In this document: positions 16,021-23,256 of the stretch, piece after piece
How positions within the stretch are numbered: position 1 is the first letter of the stretch
Layout: each line of letters begins with the position of its first letter
NCBI RefSeq assembly: GCF_965279675.1
Contig: NZ_CBDIIJ010000002.1
Coordinates: 2,170,001-2,234,000 of the forward strand
Direction: 5' to 3'
DNA length: 64,000 bases
From: Mucisphaera sp965279675
GTDB taxonomy: Bacteria > Planctomycetota > Phycisphaerae > Phycisphaerales > Phycisphaeraceae
Translations under genes and position numbers: made by a program
The notes under the pieces: generated by a model
Seen by the model: the letters and a program-made list of their open reading frames with translations, nothing else
What the model was told of the DNA's origin: nothing
Database searches by the model: none

Positions 16021-16884
16021 TCAGGTGGTGCCGAGGTAGATGCGTAGGAGGTTGGGGACTTTGGGGTCTTCGCGGTCGCCGGCTCCGTAGCCGACGGCGG
16101 TGACGGTCATGGGCGGGGTGGGGCCGAAGTGGGTGCAGAGGGCGGCGGCGATGGCGGCGCCGGTGGGCGTGATGAGTTCGCCGGTGCGGTCGACGCCCAG
16201 AGTGGGTAGTCCTTCGAGGAGGTAGGCGGTGGCGGGTGCGGGGACGGGCATGAGGCCGTGGGCGCAGCGGACGTAGCCGCGGGAGATCGGGAGGGGCCCG
16301 CAGGAGAGGGTGTCGATATCGAGGGCTTCGAGGGCGAGTGCGACGCCGAGCATATCGACGATGGAGTCGACGGCTCCGACTTCGTGGAAGTGGACGTCTT
16401 CGGGTGTCATGCCGTGGACGCGGGCTTCGGCTTCGGCGAGTTTTCGGGTGATGGCGCGAGCGCGGTCTTTGGCGCGGTTGGGGGCGTCGAGGTGGTCGAT
16501 GAGGTGGAGGATGTCTTTGGCGGTGCGGTGGTGGTGTTCGTGTGTGTGGCTATGGCTGTGTTGGTGGTCGTGATCGTGCGCATGAGTGTGGTCGTGGCTG
16601 TGCGAATGGCCGTGGCTGTGGCTGTGGGCGTGTTCGTGCGTGTGCGTGTGTTCGTGTTTGTGCTCGTGGGCAGCGGCGGTTTGCTCGATGTGGACCTTGA
16701 GGTCGATGGCTCCAATGCCGTGGCGGCTGACGGTCTGGGTGGTGAGCTTGTAACCGGGCTCGAATCCGAGTTTCTGTAGGGGTTCGTCGATGACTTTGGG
16801 ATCGACGCCAAGGTGGATGAGGGCGCCGAGGGCCATGTCGCCTGCGATGCCGGAGAAGGGGTCGAGGTGGAGGTGTTTGGGCAT
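16021..16884 (-). CDS. LarC1-only nickel-insertion-like protein with His-rich segment
   Basis: It matches the N-terminal (LarC1) part of the nickel-pincer cofactor insertase family (DUF111): HLDPFSGIAGDMALGALIHLG, MTPEDVHFHEVGAVDSIVDMLGVALALEAL, CGPLPISRGYVRCAHGLMPVPAPATAYLLEGLP, GELITPTGAAIAAAL, and the end PNLLRIYLG. Full-length LarC is about 400 residues; this one stops at 287. The C-terminal LarC2 part is absent and there is no room for it before the next gene (21 bp). Residues 73-119 contain 25 His alternating with Glu, Ser, Thr and Asp, which suggests metal storage or delivery. No larA, larB or larE is in the window. A TATCAT box sits 7 nt before the ATG. Confidence 0.85.
   Translation of the reverse strand: MPKHLHLDPFSGIAGDMALGALIHLGVDPKVIDEPLQKLGFEPGYKLTTQTVSRHGIGAIDLKVHIEQTAAAHEHKHEHTHTHEHAHSHSHGHSHSHDHTHAHDHDHQHSHSHTHEHHHRTAKDILHLIDHLDAPNRAKDRARAITRKLAEAEARVHGMTPEDVHFHEVGAVDSIVDMLGVALALEALDIDTLSCGPLPISRGYVRCAHGLMPVPAPATAYLLEGLPTLGVDRTGELITPTGAAIAAALCTHFGPTPPMTVTAVGYGAGDREDPKVPNLLRIYLGTT
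16528..16668 (-). repeat. Low-complexity His-codon repeat inside the larC-like gene
   Basis: The DNA encodes 25 His in 47 residues (residues 73-119). On the plus strand it reads as runs of GTG with variable intervening codons. It is an imperfect dinucleotide-residue repeat (His-X) and is likely to vary in length between strains. Confidence 0.8.
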
Positions 16885-16891
16885 GGAGGAG

Positions 16892-16897
16892 ATGATA
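16892..16897 (-). promoter_or_regulatory. Candidate -10 box of the larC-like gene
   Basis: The minus strand reads TATCAT, then seven bases, then the ATG at 16884. Those bases (CTCCTCC) do not form a Shine-Dalgarno sequence, so a leaderless start is possible. Confidence 0.3.
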
Positions 16898-16907
16898 GAC
16901 CGATCGA

Positions 16908-16932
16908 ACGGTTAGTATTGGGGGCGAACCGT
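16908..16932. promoter_or_regulatory. Inverted repeat ACGGTT/AACCGT in the divergent spacer
   Basis: Two 6-bp arms separated by 13 bases lie in the 74-bp divergent spacer between the larC-like gene and sppA. It could be an operator, but the arms are short and chance is not excluded. Confidence 0.2.
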
Positions 16933-16958
16933 GGGGCGATTTCAGGAGTAATCATCGC

Positions 16959-18035
16959 ATGACAGATCATCCAGCCAGTTCGGGTCCTGCCCAGCGTCCG
17001 CCTCTGCCGCCTCGTCGTCCGGCCCCGCCTGCGGGTGGGTATGCCCCGGAGCCTCGGCGTGGGAGTGGTATTTTTGCGAAGGTGCTGACGTCGCTGGCGG
17101 CGTCGATCCTGATTCTGTCGGTGATCCTGAACTTCTATCTCGGGGCGATTGTGTACTCGGTTTACAGCGGGCCGAGTGAAGAGGTTTACGCTGCGGGTGA
17201 TCCGATGCATCGGATCGTGGTGGTGCCGATTGATGGAGCGATCGGTGAGGACACGGCGCGGTCGTTTCGGAACAGCATGAATGCGTTAGAAGGCAATCTG
17301 CCCAAGGCGATTGTGCTGCGGGTCAACTCGCCCGGCGGGGGGATCACGGCGTCGGACCAGGTGTGGTACCGGCTCTCGCAGTTCAAGGAGGAGCACCCTG
17401 ATGTTCCGGTGATTGCGAGTTTTGGTTCGGTGGCGGCGAGCGGGGGGTATTACATTTCGGCCCCGGCTGATTTCATCATGGCTGAGACGACGACGATCAC
17501 GGGCAGCATCGGTGTGATCGCGACGGGGTTCACGATTTCGGACATGCTGGAGAAGATCGGTGTGACGCCTGAGGTGATTACCTCCACGGACTCTGTGAAC
17601 AAGGATACTGGGAGCATGTACCGGCCGTGGACGGAGCAGGATCGTGAGGTGATCAAGGGGCTGCTCGATAGCGGCTACGAGCGGTTTGTGACAGTGGTCA
17701 AGGAGGGGCGCAGAGCTGTGCTTACGGAAGAAGAGGTGCGTGGGGTGGCGACGGGCGAGATCTTCACGGCGGCCGAGGCTCAGGAGGCCGGTTTGATCGA
17801 TGGCATCGGTTATCTCGATGATGCTTTGGACAAGGCGGTTGAGTTGGCGGGGATTCCGGCGGATGTGACGCCTCATATCACGGTGATCCGCGAGCCCGAG
17901 CCCTTCAACCCTTTTGCGCTGGTCTCATCGGGTGTGGGCGGGATGGAAGCTTTGACCGCGCAGCGGCTGCGCGCGTTGGCGCTGGAGTTGGGCTTGCCGG
18001 CCGTGAGTTACCGGGCACCGATTTCGATGCCTTGA
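16959..18035 (+). CDS. sppA: Signal peptide peptidase SppA (S49)
   Basis: This membrane-bound serine peptidase degrades signal peptides and membrane fragments. The 358-residue product is the short, single-domain type. It has a Pro-rich cytoplasmic N-terminus (1-35), one membrane helix (about 42-68) and a clp-like catalytic domain. Expected nucleophile Ser161 lies in SVAASGGYY, and the general base Lys215 in DSVNKDTGSMYRP. The oxyanion segment RVNSPGGGI is present. The start has AGGAG 10 nt upstream. It is divergent from the larC-like gene and converges on a coiled-coil membrane protein gene. Confidence 0.94.
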   Translation: MTDHPASSGPAQRPPLPPRRPAPPAGGYAPEPRRGSGIFAKVLTSLAASILILSVILNFYLGAIVYSVYSGPSEEVYAAGDPMHRIVVVPIDGAIGEDTARSFRNSMNALEGNLPKAIVLRVNSPGGGITASDQVWYRLSQFKEEHPDVPVIASFGSVAASGGYYISAPADFIMAETTTITGSIGVIATGFTISDMLEKIGVTPEVITSTDSVNKDTGSMYRPWTEQDREVIKGLLDSGYERFVTVVKEGRRAVLTEEEVRGVATGEIFTAAEAQEAGLIDGIGYLDDALDKAVELAGIPADVTPHITVIREPEPFNPFALVSSGVGGMEALTAQRLRALALELGLPAVSYRAPISMP

Positions 18036-18047
18036 GGCTTGTCTAAA

Positions 18048-19103
18048 TCAGACGGAACGGGCGGCGGCGGCGAGTTGGGCCTGTGAGCGTTCGCGGAGGA
18101 CGTCGAGCATGCCGCGGACTTCGTCGGCCATTCGGCTGTTGGGGAATTCCTGGATGATCTGCTCACCGACCTGGGTAGCTCGGACCCATTCGCGGTCCTG
18201 GACGGCCATCTTGAACTGGACGCCGAGGTTGTCACGTTTCTTGCCGATGACGCCTCGTGCGGTTTCACGGTAGGGCTCGGCTTCGTGTTCAGTGAAGTGC
18301 TTATCGATTTCCTTGAGGAGTTCCATCGCGCGGTCGTTGTCGTCATTGCCGGCAGCTTCGAGGAAGCGGCGTTCGAGGTCGCGTTTGTACTGGTCTTTTG
18401 CCTGTGAGAGGCGGCGGGGCAGCCCTTTGATGCGCTGGGATTCGGGGTAGAGACGCTGGAGCTTGGCGGCTTCTTTCTGAGCGGCGTCGAAGTCGTGGCG
18501 GGCGACGGTCTCGTCGAGTTTGGCGAGGGCGCGGGTGATCTTGGCTTCGGTTTCGGCGTTTCGGGCGGCGTGGATCTGGTCGCGGTATTCCTCGGCTTCC
18601 TCGCGGTAGCCGTAGACCTTGGCGAGGTCTTCAACGAGGACGACGGCGGCCCCAAACTCGCCTTCGGTGATGTCGGTTTTGATGGTTTCGCGGAGGAGTT
18701 GGATGTCGGCGTCGCGGTAGGCCACGCGTTTGGCGGTTTCACTGATGAGCAGGCGATCGTTGATGGAGCGCAGGAGTTCGAGCGACTCGGCGAGGCTGGC
18801 GGTTCCGCCGATGCCTTTGCCTGAGAGGCCGTGGAGGGCCCAGCGGATGGAGCCTGCGGTGATCATGGCGACGCTGAGAAGTCCCATGAGGACGGAGGGC
18901 AGGTAGGCGAGGTAGCTGACAAAGACGCGGGTCTGTTCGGCGAGGATTTCTTCGGGGTCGAAGGCTGTTCTGGCGACGGCAGCGAGCACGATGGAGAGGA
19001 CCATCAGCAGGAGTCCGAGGGCGATCATCAGCAGGGGGCTTGTGCCTCTGCGGGGTGCGGCTGGTGTGGTGTTGGGGTTTTCGTTGCTGGTGTCTTGAGC
19101 CAT
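18048..19103 (-). CDS. Membrane-anchored helical-repeat protein of unknown function
   Basis: I do not recognise a named family. The 351-residue protein has a polar N-terminus and two membrane helices (about residues 24-46 and 61-86). After those comes a long, charged, helical C-terminal region (about 105-350) with TPR-like or coiled-coil character, for example ITEGEFGAAVVLVEDLAKVYGYREEAEEYRDQI, DFDAAQKEAAKLQRLYPESQ and EWVRATQVGEQIIQEFPNSRMADEVRGML. The phrase 'eFPnS.ma.Evr' is typical of tetratricopeptide outer segments. It is likely a scaffold facing the cytoplasm. It converges on sppA with 12 bp between the stops. Confidence 0.75.
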   Translation of the reverse strand: MAQDTSNENPNTTPAAPRRGTSPLLMIALGLLLMVLSIVLAAVARTAFDPEEILAEQTRVFVSYLAYLPSVLMGLLSVAMITAGSIRWALHGLSGKGIGGTASLAESLELLRSINDRLLISETAKRVAYRDADIQLLRETIKTDITEGEFGAAVVLVEDLAKVYGYREEAEEYRDQIHAARNAETEAKITRALAKLDETVARHDFDAAQKEAAKLQRLYPESQRIKGLPRRLSQAKDQYKRDLERRFLEAAGNDDNDRAMELLKEIDKHFTEHEAEPYRETARGVIGKKRDNLGVQFKMAVQDREWVRATQVGEQIIQEFPNSRMADEVRGMLDVLRERSQAQLAAAARSV

Positions 19104-19210
19104 GCATCGGTCCTAGGAGATGAAGGGAAAGGATGATACCTGTGGCGGCCTGGCCATCTGCCCGGGCTCTTCGTGTTGAGATCAGTTTAACCGGCCCTTA
19201 GGCTGCGCGC

Positions 19211-20128
19211 ATGGATCGCTTGTGGAAGCTGGTGCGAGGCGTTGGGGTTTGGCTGCTGGCCGTTGGGCTGTTGGCATGGGTGGTGGTGCTGGCCTGGCCG
19301 ACGCTGACGGAGGCGTTGGCGCGGGCGGATGCGCCGTGGTGGCTGTGGGCGGTGGGCGGCTTGATGGTGCTCGGGAATCTGGTTTTGACGGGGGTTTTGT
19401 GGTGGCTGATCCATCTGCCGTTGCCTGCGGAACCGAGGTTGGGTTGTGTACGGATGACGGGGCTGATGGCGGCGAGCGGCCTGCTGAACATGATTCCTGG
19501 TCCGCGGTTGGGTCTGGTGGGTCGGTCGCTTTATCTCAAGCGTGTGCATGGGATTCTGCTCAGGGATTCAAGCCTGATCATCCTTTGTATGGTGGTGGCA
19601 ACGGCGGTGGTTTTTCCCTTGGCCGTGCTGCCGCTTTGGCTGGGAGGGGTGCTGGGTGGTTTGGGGTGGGGTGTGATTCTGCTGTTGGTGGCTTATCCGG
19701 CGTCGCGGTGGGTTACGTATCTGCATGTGCCGGCGAGTTTCTCGGGCATGTATGTGGTGCTGGTGTTGCGGAGTCTGGAGGTGGTGGTTCAGGCGTTACG
19801 GCTGGTGGTGGCGGGGCGGCTGATGGGTTTGGAGGTTGATCTGCGGATGGGTTTGGCTTTGGGGGTGGTGGGGATGCTTGGGCGGTTGGTGGCGCTGACG
19901 CCTAATGGTTTGGGGATCACTGAAGCGGCGATGGCTGCGGCGGGCGTGTGGCTGAAGTCGCTGGATGCGTCGAGTGCGGCGGCGTTGTCGCTGATTGATC
20001 GCGCGATCGAGACGGTGGTGGTGATGGTGGTGGGGGGGCTGAGTCTGATTCCGCTTCGGACGGCGTGGCGGGAAGCGGGTGGGGCCGAGCGGTTAGCTGA
20101 GGAGACGGATACGGGCCCCGCAGCGTGA
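19211..20128 (+). CDS. YbhN/UPF0104 flippase-like membrane protein
   Basis: The 305-residue protein belongs to the lysylphosphatidylglycerol synthase transmembrane-region superfamily (YbhN, UPF0104). Members are polytopic proteins thought to move or handle lipids or isoprenoid carriers. About eight hydrophobic helices are visible from residue 10 onward. The family signature LGMLGRLVALTPNGLGITEAAMAAAGVWL is present as GMLGRLVALTPNGLGITEAA. The substrate is unknown. The reading frame ends inside the 3' end of the convergent RNase HI gene (36-bp overlap). Confidence 0.85.
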   Translation: MDRLWKLVRGVGVWLLAVGLLAWVVVLAWPTLTEALARADAPWWLWAVGGLMVLGNLVLTGVLWWLIHLPLPAEPRLGCVRMTGLMAASGLLNMIPGPRLGLVGRSLYLKRVHGILLRDSSLIILCMVVATAVVFPLAVLPLWLGGVLGGLGWGVILLLVAYPASRWVTYLHVPASFSGMYVVLVLRSLEVVVQALRLVVAGRLMGLEVDLRMGLALGVVGMLGRLVALTPNGLGITEAAMAAAGVWLKSLDASSAAALSLIDRAIETVVVMVVGGLSLIPLRTAWREAGGAERLAEETDTGPAA

Positions 20129-20758
20129 GCAGGTGGCTGAGGTGGTGGCGTCGGTGTGGTTTAGGATGGCGCTTAAGGCATCGGGGCACCAGCCGGCGGC
20201 GGTCAGCGGGGCGATGCGGAGTGATGCGCCGGCGGTTTGTCCCGCGGGACAGGCGGGGCCATCGGGATCGATTTCGCCAGCGAGTTCGGCTGGGTGATCG
20301 GGTTGCATTTGGGACGCGGGTGTCGGTTTGGGGTCGCTGTTGGCTTCGGGATGGACATCGGCTCTGTGGTCCATGGCCATGTTGGCGAGTTGATCGGCGC
20401 GTTCGTTGGCTTCGCGGCGGACGTGTTCGGCGGCCCAGGTGTTGAAGCGTTCGAGCAGCTGTGAGGCTTCGAGGTAGAGGGGTTTGAGGTCGGGTGATTT
20501 GACCCGGTATTCCCGGCGGAGCTGTTTGACGATGAGTTCGGAGTCGAGGCGGATGAGGAGATCGGTAACGCCTAGTTTGCTGGCGGTTTCGAGGCCGTGG
20601 ATCAGTCCGCGGTACTCGGCGACGTTGTTCGTACAGCGGCCGAGGTAGTAGCCGGCTTCGGCGATGACCTGGTTGTTCTCATCGGTGAGGAAGATCCCGG
20701 CGCCGGCTGGGCCGGGGTTGCCACGCGATCCGCCGTCGGTCTGGAGGGTGGCTCGCAT
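20093..20758 (-). CDS. Ribonuclease HI family protein with C-terminal extension
   Basis: The first 130 residues form an RNase H type 1 domain. The carboxylates are Asp8 (QTDGGSRGNPGPAG), Glu in NNVAEYRGLIHGLE, Asp in IRLDSELIVKQL and Asp in ANERADQLAN. It would remove RNA from RNA-DNA hybrids. The basic hybrid-binding loop of E. coli RNase HI is absent, as in the shorter archaeal/RnhC-like group. About 90 extra residues follow, ending in CSRCGARIRLLS, a single Cys-X2-Cys pair. The start codon is ATG with no clear ribosome site. Confidence 0.88.
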   Translation of the reverse strand: MRATLQTDGGSRGNPGPAGAGIFLTDENNQVIAEAGYYLGRCTNNVAEYRGLIHGLETASKLGVTDLLIRLDSELIVKQLRREYRVKSPDLKPLYLEASQLLERFNTWAAEHVRREANERADQLANMAMDHRADVHPEANSDPKPTPASQMQPDHPAELAGEIDPDGPACPAGQTAGASLRIAPLTAAGWCPDALSAILNHTDATTSATCSRCGARIRLLS

Positions 20759-20813
20759 CGGCTGGCCTCGGGGGGTAGGTGACTGCGGTTCTCGGCGGGC
20801 TGGTAGGGGTGGG

Positions 20814-21569
20814 TTAGCCCTTGGCGCCGATGGCTTCCTTGAGGTCCTGGTGGATGTAGAGGATGCGGCGGCAGCTCGGGCAGGTGATGACTTCGTCGCG
20901 ACGCATGATCAAGCCGTTGACGGTCTCGACGGGCAGGGACATGTAGCAGCCGCCACAGGTGTATTCCATGCGGCGGCGGTCCTGTTCTTCGATCGAGGCA
21001 ACGGGTTCGCCGTCGTAGCTGTCGCTGAGCCGGTCGAACATGCGGAGGACATCGGGGGCGATGCCTTCGGCGGCTTTTTCGCGTTCGGCGATGGCCTCAT
21101 CGAGTTTTTCGCCGACTTCCTCGCGGGCGGCGTTGACGTCGGCGTCGGCCTGATCGACCAGTTTCTTCTGGTTGGTGACCTGTTCGTCGAGTTCGGCAAG
21201 TTGGGCTTTGAGTTCTTCGAGGCGTTCCATCTCGGTGATGATCTGCTCTTCGATCTTGGCTTTTTCGACTTTGAGCGTGTTCATCTCGACGAGGAGGGCG
21301 GAGTATTCCTTGTTGCTGGTGACCGTGTTCATCTGGTTGCGGTGCTGTTCGACCTTCTGATCGATTTCGGCGACCTGTTTTTCGAGCCCGCTGGTGGTGG
21401 CCTGGTGCCGGCGGTGTTCGTCGGCGACTTCGGTCTGCTGCAGGGCGAAGCGATCGAGCTTCTTCTGCTGGGCGTCGCGGCGGCGTTGGTTGGCTTCGAG
21501 CCGTCCGCTGAGCCCTTGGACGGCGAGGTCGGCCTGATAAAGATCTCGGATGCGGTCCTGTAGCGACAA
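20814..21569 (-). CDS. Coiled-coil C4 zinc-ribbon protein
   Basis: The 251-residue protein is mostly a long antiparallel coiled coil (about residues 5-190). It ends in a C4-type zinc ribbon: YTCGGCYMS and ITCPSCRRILY. This architecture matches the DUF164/CT398-like 'zinc ribbon domain' family, whose members are proposed to bind nucleic acid or flagellar/RNA-polymerase factors, without a settled function. The start is TTG at 21569 with CGGAG 9 nt upstream. A TAAACT box lies at 21602-21607. It sits 55 bp downstream of the RNase HI start, probably as the first gene of a two-gene unit. Confidence 0.85.
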   Translation of the reverse strand: MSLQDRIRDLYQADLAVQGLSGRLEANQRRRDAQQKKLDRFALQQTEVADEHRRHQATTSGLEKQVAEIDQKVEQHRNQMNTVTSNKEYSALLVEMNTLKVEKAKIEEQIITEMERLEELKAQLAELDEQVTNQKKLVDQADADVNAAREEVGEKLDEAIAEREKAAEGIAPDVLRMFDRLSDSYDGEPVASIEEQDRRRMEYTCGGCYMSLPVETVNGLIMRRDEVITCPSCRRILYIHQDLKEAIGAKG

Positions 21570-21715
21570 GCTGTGTGTCTCCGGTAACAGGGTGATGAGA
21601 TAGTTTAGCAGAAGCGGCCGTTGGGCCCTATTCGGGTCTGGTGGTGTTTGGCAGGGGGTTTATGGCTGTGTTGGACGTGGTTTTTGGTGATCCGGGCTGG
21701 TCCGGGTGATCGGTT

Positions 21716-21743
21716 TTGCCGATAAAGCGGAGACGGCTATACT
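21716..21743 (+). promoter_or_regulatory. Promoter of tRNA-Ala
   Basis: TTGCCG at 21716-21721 and TATACT at 21738-21743 are separated by 16 bases. Transcription would start near 21750, which is exactly where a 5' leader hairpin (CTCCGGC/GCCGGAG, 21750-21765) begins. Confidence 0.6.
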
Positions 21744-21773
21744 GCTGGGCTCCGGCGTGCCGGAGGACAATTT

Positions 21774-21846
21774 GGGGCAGTAGCTCAGTTGGGAGAGCGT
21801 CGCCATGGCATGGCGAAGGTCAGGAGTTCGAGCCTCCTCTGCTCCA
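21774..21846 (+). tRNA. tRNA-Ala (anticodon GGC)
   Basis: The 73-nt cloverleaf is complete: acceptor GGGGCAG (21774-21780) with CTGCTCC (21839-21845), D arm 21783-21798, anticodon arm TCGCC-ATGGCAT-GGCGA with GGC at 21807-21809, variable loop AGGTC, and T arm AGGAG-TTCGAGC-CTCCT. The acceptor stem contains the G3:U70 wobble pair that identifies tRNA-Ala to alanyl-tRNA synthetase. The discriminator base is A73. The CCA end is not encoded. It reads GCC/GCU codons. Confidence 0.97.
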
Positions 21847-21851
21847 CTTGG

Positions 21852-21880
21852 AAGCCCGCTTTAACGAGCGGGCTTTTTTT
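21852..21880. terminator. Bidirectional intrinsic terminator (tRNA-Ala and dinB)
   Basis: AAGCCCGCT and AGCGGGCTT form a 9-bp stem around a TTAACG loop, followed on the plus strand by a run of seven Ts. On the minus strand a run of As precedes the same stem, so it can also terminate the polymerase transcript if read as A-tract/stem. The last codons and the stop of the polymerase gene lie inside the hairpin. Confidence 0.85.
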
Positions 21881-23135
21881 GTGGGCGTTTGGTGAGTTTG
21901 GGGCGGTCTTCGTCGCGGCAGTCGATGAGGTCGGGGATCTGGGTGAAGGCGATGCGTAGGGGGGCGCTGTCCATGGCACCGAGCATGGCTCCGGGGAAGA
22001 CGGCGTTGTTGCCGAAGCGTTGCTCGATGCGGTCCATGGCGTTGGCGAGGTGGTTGAGTTCCTGTTGCTCGGGGAAGAGCGAGGCGGTGGCGGCGGCGTC
22101 GGGGGTGAGGTCGGAGAGGGTGACGGAGACCTTGAGGGGATCGGCGTAGGCCTGCTCTGGCCAGGCTTCGGAACAGAGGCGGACGAGGGTGAGGGTGTCG
22201 CGGATGGCGGGCAGTCGGACCTGGTGGTGCCAGCGGGTGCGGTCGATGAAGCGGACGGCGAGGTCCATGCGTCCGGCGTGGTAGCCGAGTCGGCGGAGTC
22301 GGCGGGCGGCTTTGTGGATCATGTGGGTCATGACGCGTCGGGCTTTATCGAGGCTGCGGTACTCGGGGGCGAGGACGTGGGAGTGGCCGACGGTTCGGCG
22401 GTGGGTGGGGGTTTCGTGGACGTGGTGCCCGCGTAGCTGGTGGTACCAGACGGAGCCGATGAGTTTGCTGGCCCAGATGGTCTGTAGGGCGGATTCGGAG
22501 AGTTGGCAGAGTTGTTCGATGGTGGTGACGCCTGCCTGGGCGAGACGGGCGTGCATGCGTCGGCCGATCCCTGGTAGGTCGTCGAGGTCGAGGCTGTAGA
22601 GGCGGGTGGGGAGGTCTTCGGGGCGGAGGACGACGAGTCCATCGGGTTTCTGGAGGTCGGTGGCGACCTTGGCGAGCCATTTGTTGGGTCCGACGCCAAC
22701 GGAGCAGCGGATGTACTGGCCGACGTCGTCGTAGATGGCCTGCTTGACGTTGCGGGCGATACAGGTGGCGCGGTCGTGATCGCGTTCGTTGGCCATGAGC
22801 CTGGCGGCCATCTCGTCGATGGAGCAGACCTCGTCGACGTGGATGCAGCGCTCGACGGCTTTGATGATGTCGTGGTGGACGCGGACGTAGAGTTCGTGGC
22901 GGGCGAGGACGAAGCGGATGTCGGGGCAGAGGCGCCGGGCCTCGGGGATGGGGGTGCCGGTTTTGATGCCTTTGGCCTTGGCCTCGTAACTGGAGGCGAT
23001 GCAGCAGGTGGCTTCGGTGTTGACGGGAACAATGGCGACAGGCTTGTGGCGGAGGCGTGGCTGCATCTGCTGTTCGACGGAGGCGAAGTAGCCGTTGATG
23101 TCGACGTAGAGGTGTCTGAGGAAGTTAGGCGGCAT
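21861..23135 (-). CDS. Y-family DNA polymerase
   Basis: This is a translesion polymerase of the DinB/UmuC/ImuB superfamily. The palm carboxylates expected for activity are present: Asp12 (YVDIN) and Asp107-Glu108 in CSIDEM. Also present are the SVGVGPNKWLAKVATDLQKPDGL little-finger lead-in and the helix-hairpin-helix LDDLPGIGRRMHARL. At 424 residues it is longer than Pol IV but lacks the degenerate catalytic site of ImuB. The C-terminus (after about 350) has no recognisable beta-clamp motif that I could confirm. A TATAAT box lies seven nt before the ATG. No recA, lexA or imuA gene is adjacent. Confidence 0.88.
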   Translation of the reverse strand: MPPNFLRHLYVDINGYFASVEQQMQPRLRHKPVAIVPVNTEATCCIASSYEAKAKGIKTGTPIPEARRLCPDIRFVLARHELYVRVHHDIIKAVERCIHVDEVCSIDEMAARLMANERDHDRATCIARNVKQAIYDDVGQYIRCSVGVGPNKWLAKVATDLQKPDGLVVLRPEDLPTRLYSLDLDDLPGIGRRMHARLAQAGVTTIEQLCQLSESALQTIWASKLIGSVWYHQLRGHHVHETPTHRRTVGHSHVLAPEYRSLDKARRVMTHMIHKAARRLRRLGYHAGRMDLAVRFIDRTRWHHQVRLPAIRDTLTLVRLCSEAWPEQAYADPLKVSVTLSDLTPDAAATASLFPEQQELNHLANAMDRIEQRFGNNAVFPGAMLGAMDSAPLRIAFTQIPDLIDCRDEDRPKLTKRPQKKPAR

Positions 23136-23142
23136 ACCTAAT

Positions 23143-23148
23143 ATTATA
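23143..23148 (-). promoter_or_regulatory. Candidate -10 box of the Y-family polymerase gene
   Basis: The minus strand reads TTAGTATAATATTAGGTATG. A perfect TATAAT is followed by seven bases and the ATG, so the transcript would be leaderless. No clear -35 or LexA-type operator was seen. Confidence 0.5.
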
Positions 23149-23256
23149 CTAACAGAATTGCGGATGACCAGAGGTTCTGCCGATGTTGGTGGGGAGTGGG
23201 GCAGGGATCGCTATAAGTCGTTTTTCTTCATCGTGGTGTAATTGAGGTTATTGAGC

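Noticed and set aside
16000..16023. Programmed frameshift joining LarC1 to a LarC2 part
   Set aside because: The next gene starts 21 bp after the stop and codes for an unrelated M48 peptidase; no LarC2-like frame is present in any frame there.
16528..16668. Possible CRISPR-like or satellite repeat
   Set aside because: The repetition comes from alternating His codons inside the larC-like gene, with no spacers or repeat units of fixed length.
21570..21773. Possible second small RNA upstream of tRNA-Ala
   Set aside because: The only structure is the leader hairpin at 21750-21765 that belongs to the tRNA transcript; no other signal was supported.
23136..23256. LexA-type operator before the Y-family polymerase
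   Set aside because: No inverted repeat of a known LexA class (CTG-N10-CAG or GAAC-N4-GTTC) is present; only a -10 box was supported.
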